Source of the DNA: Alphaproteobacteria bacterium
GTDB lineage: Bacteria > Pseudomonadota > Alphaproteobacteria > Geminicoccales > Geminicoccaceae
Direction of reading: 5' to 3'
Assembly (NCBI GenBank): GCA_026984595.1
Contig: JALSRW010000038.1
Coordinates: 1-5,423 of the forward strand
Length of the DNA: 5,423 bases
Both the position numbers and the translations under genes were made by a program. Numbering within the stretch: position 1 is the first letter of the stretch; the number at the start of each line of letters is the position of its first letter. Shown here piece after piece: positions 5,378 to 5,423 of the stretch. Under the pieces are notes generated by a model, which saw nothing but the letters and a program-made list of their open reading frames with translations, was not told the origin of the DNA and made no database searches.

Positions 5378-5423
5378 ATGCCAAACAAGGATCGAGCCTC
5401 GCAAGAGCTCGGGAACAAGCGAT
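5378..5423 (+). CDS. Possible first codons of a gene cut by the right edge
   Basis: An ATG 17 bases after the TATAAT opens a frame MPNKDRASQELGNKR that stays open to the window end (15 codons). If it is the true start, the leader is only about 10 bases and the ribosome site is weak (GAGCAGAG). An alternative is that the real start lies just beyond the edge, with the AAGGA at about 5386-5390 or AAGAG at about 5403-5407 as its ribosome site. The product is not recognisable from so few residues. Confidence 0.25.
   Translation, partial: MPNKDRASQELGNKR

Noticed and set aside
1..5423. Mobile elements, CRISPR arrays, tRNA or rRNA genes, toxin-antitoxin or phage-defence genes
   Set aside because: No transposase or nuclease motifs, spaced repeats or cloverleaf sequences were seen; the RHH protein has no adjacent toxin-like gene in view.

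Overview
The window is GC-rich (about two thirds G+C by eye) and looks like a chromosomal segment of an alphaproteobacterium. The main evidence is a clear 5-aminolevulinate synthase gene (C4/Shemin heme pathway, typical of Alphaproteobacteria). Supporting evidence is a small MCR-initiated ribbon-helix-helix protein of a kind I associate with that class, and a CtrA-like box. I cannot fix the genus; a Rhodospirillales-like lineage is only a guess.

Layout. The left 3.84 kb is read from the minus strand: alg8 (3841-2327), alg44 (2317-1259), then hemA (1083 to beyond the left edge). alg8 and alg44 are 9 bases apart and the alg44 ribosome binding site overlaps the alg8 stop codon, so they form a tight, probably translationally coupled pair. 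hemA follows after 175 bases and probably has its own control region, with a degenerate FNR-like box. A 386-base divergent intergenic region (3842-4227) holds an AT-rich island with a CtrA-like box and several inverted repeats. On the plus strand follow an OmpR-family response regulator (4228-4914), a small ribbon-helix-helix protein (4996-5292), and a near-consensus sigma-70-type promoter (5334-5361) pointing out of the right edge, possibly with the first codons of a further gene.

Biology. Alg8 is a family-2 glycosyltransferase (mannuronan/alginate polymerase). Alg44 is its c-di-GMP-sensing partner: a PilZ domain, one membrane helix and a periplasmic adaptor domain. Together they predict a c-di-GMP-switched exopolysaccharide synthase. 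None of the other alginate genes (algD, algK, algE, algG, algX, algL, algIJF, algA) is in the window, so the polymer and export route are open questions. The divergent response regulator has no kinase beside it and is a natural candidate for controlling the locus, though nothing in the sequence proves that.

The most unusual sequence feature is a 31-bp near-perfect palindrome (15-bp arms, one central base) inside alg44. It encodes what looks like an extra loop compared with Pseudomonas Alg44. I see no mobile element, CRISPR array, tRNA or rRNA.
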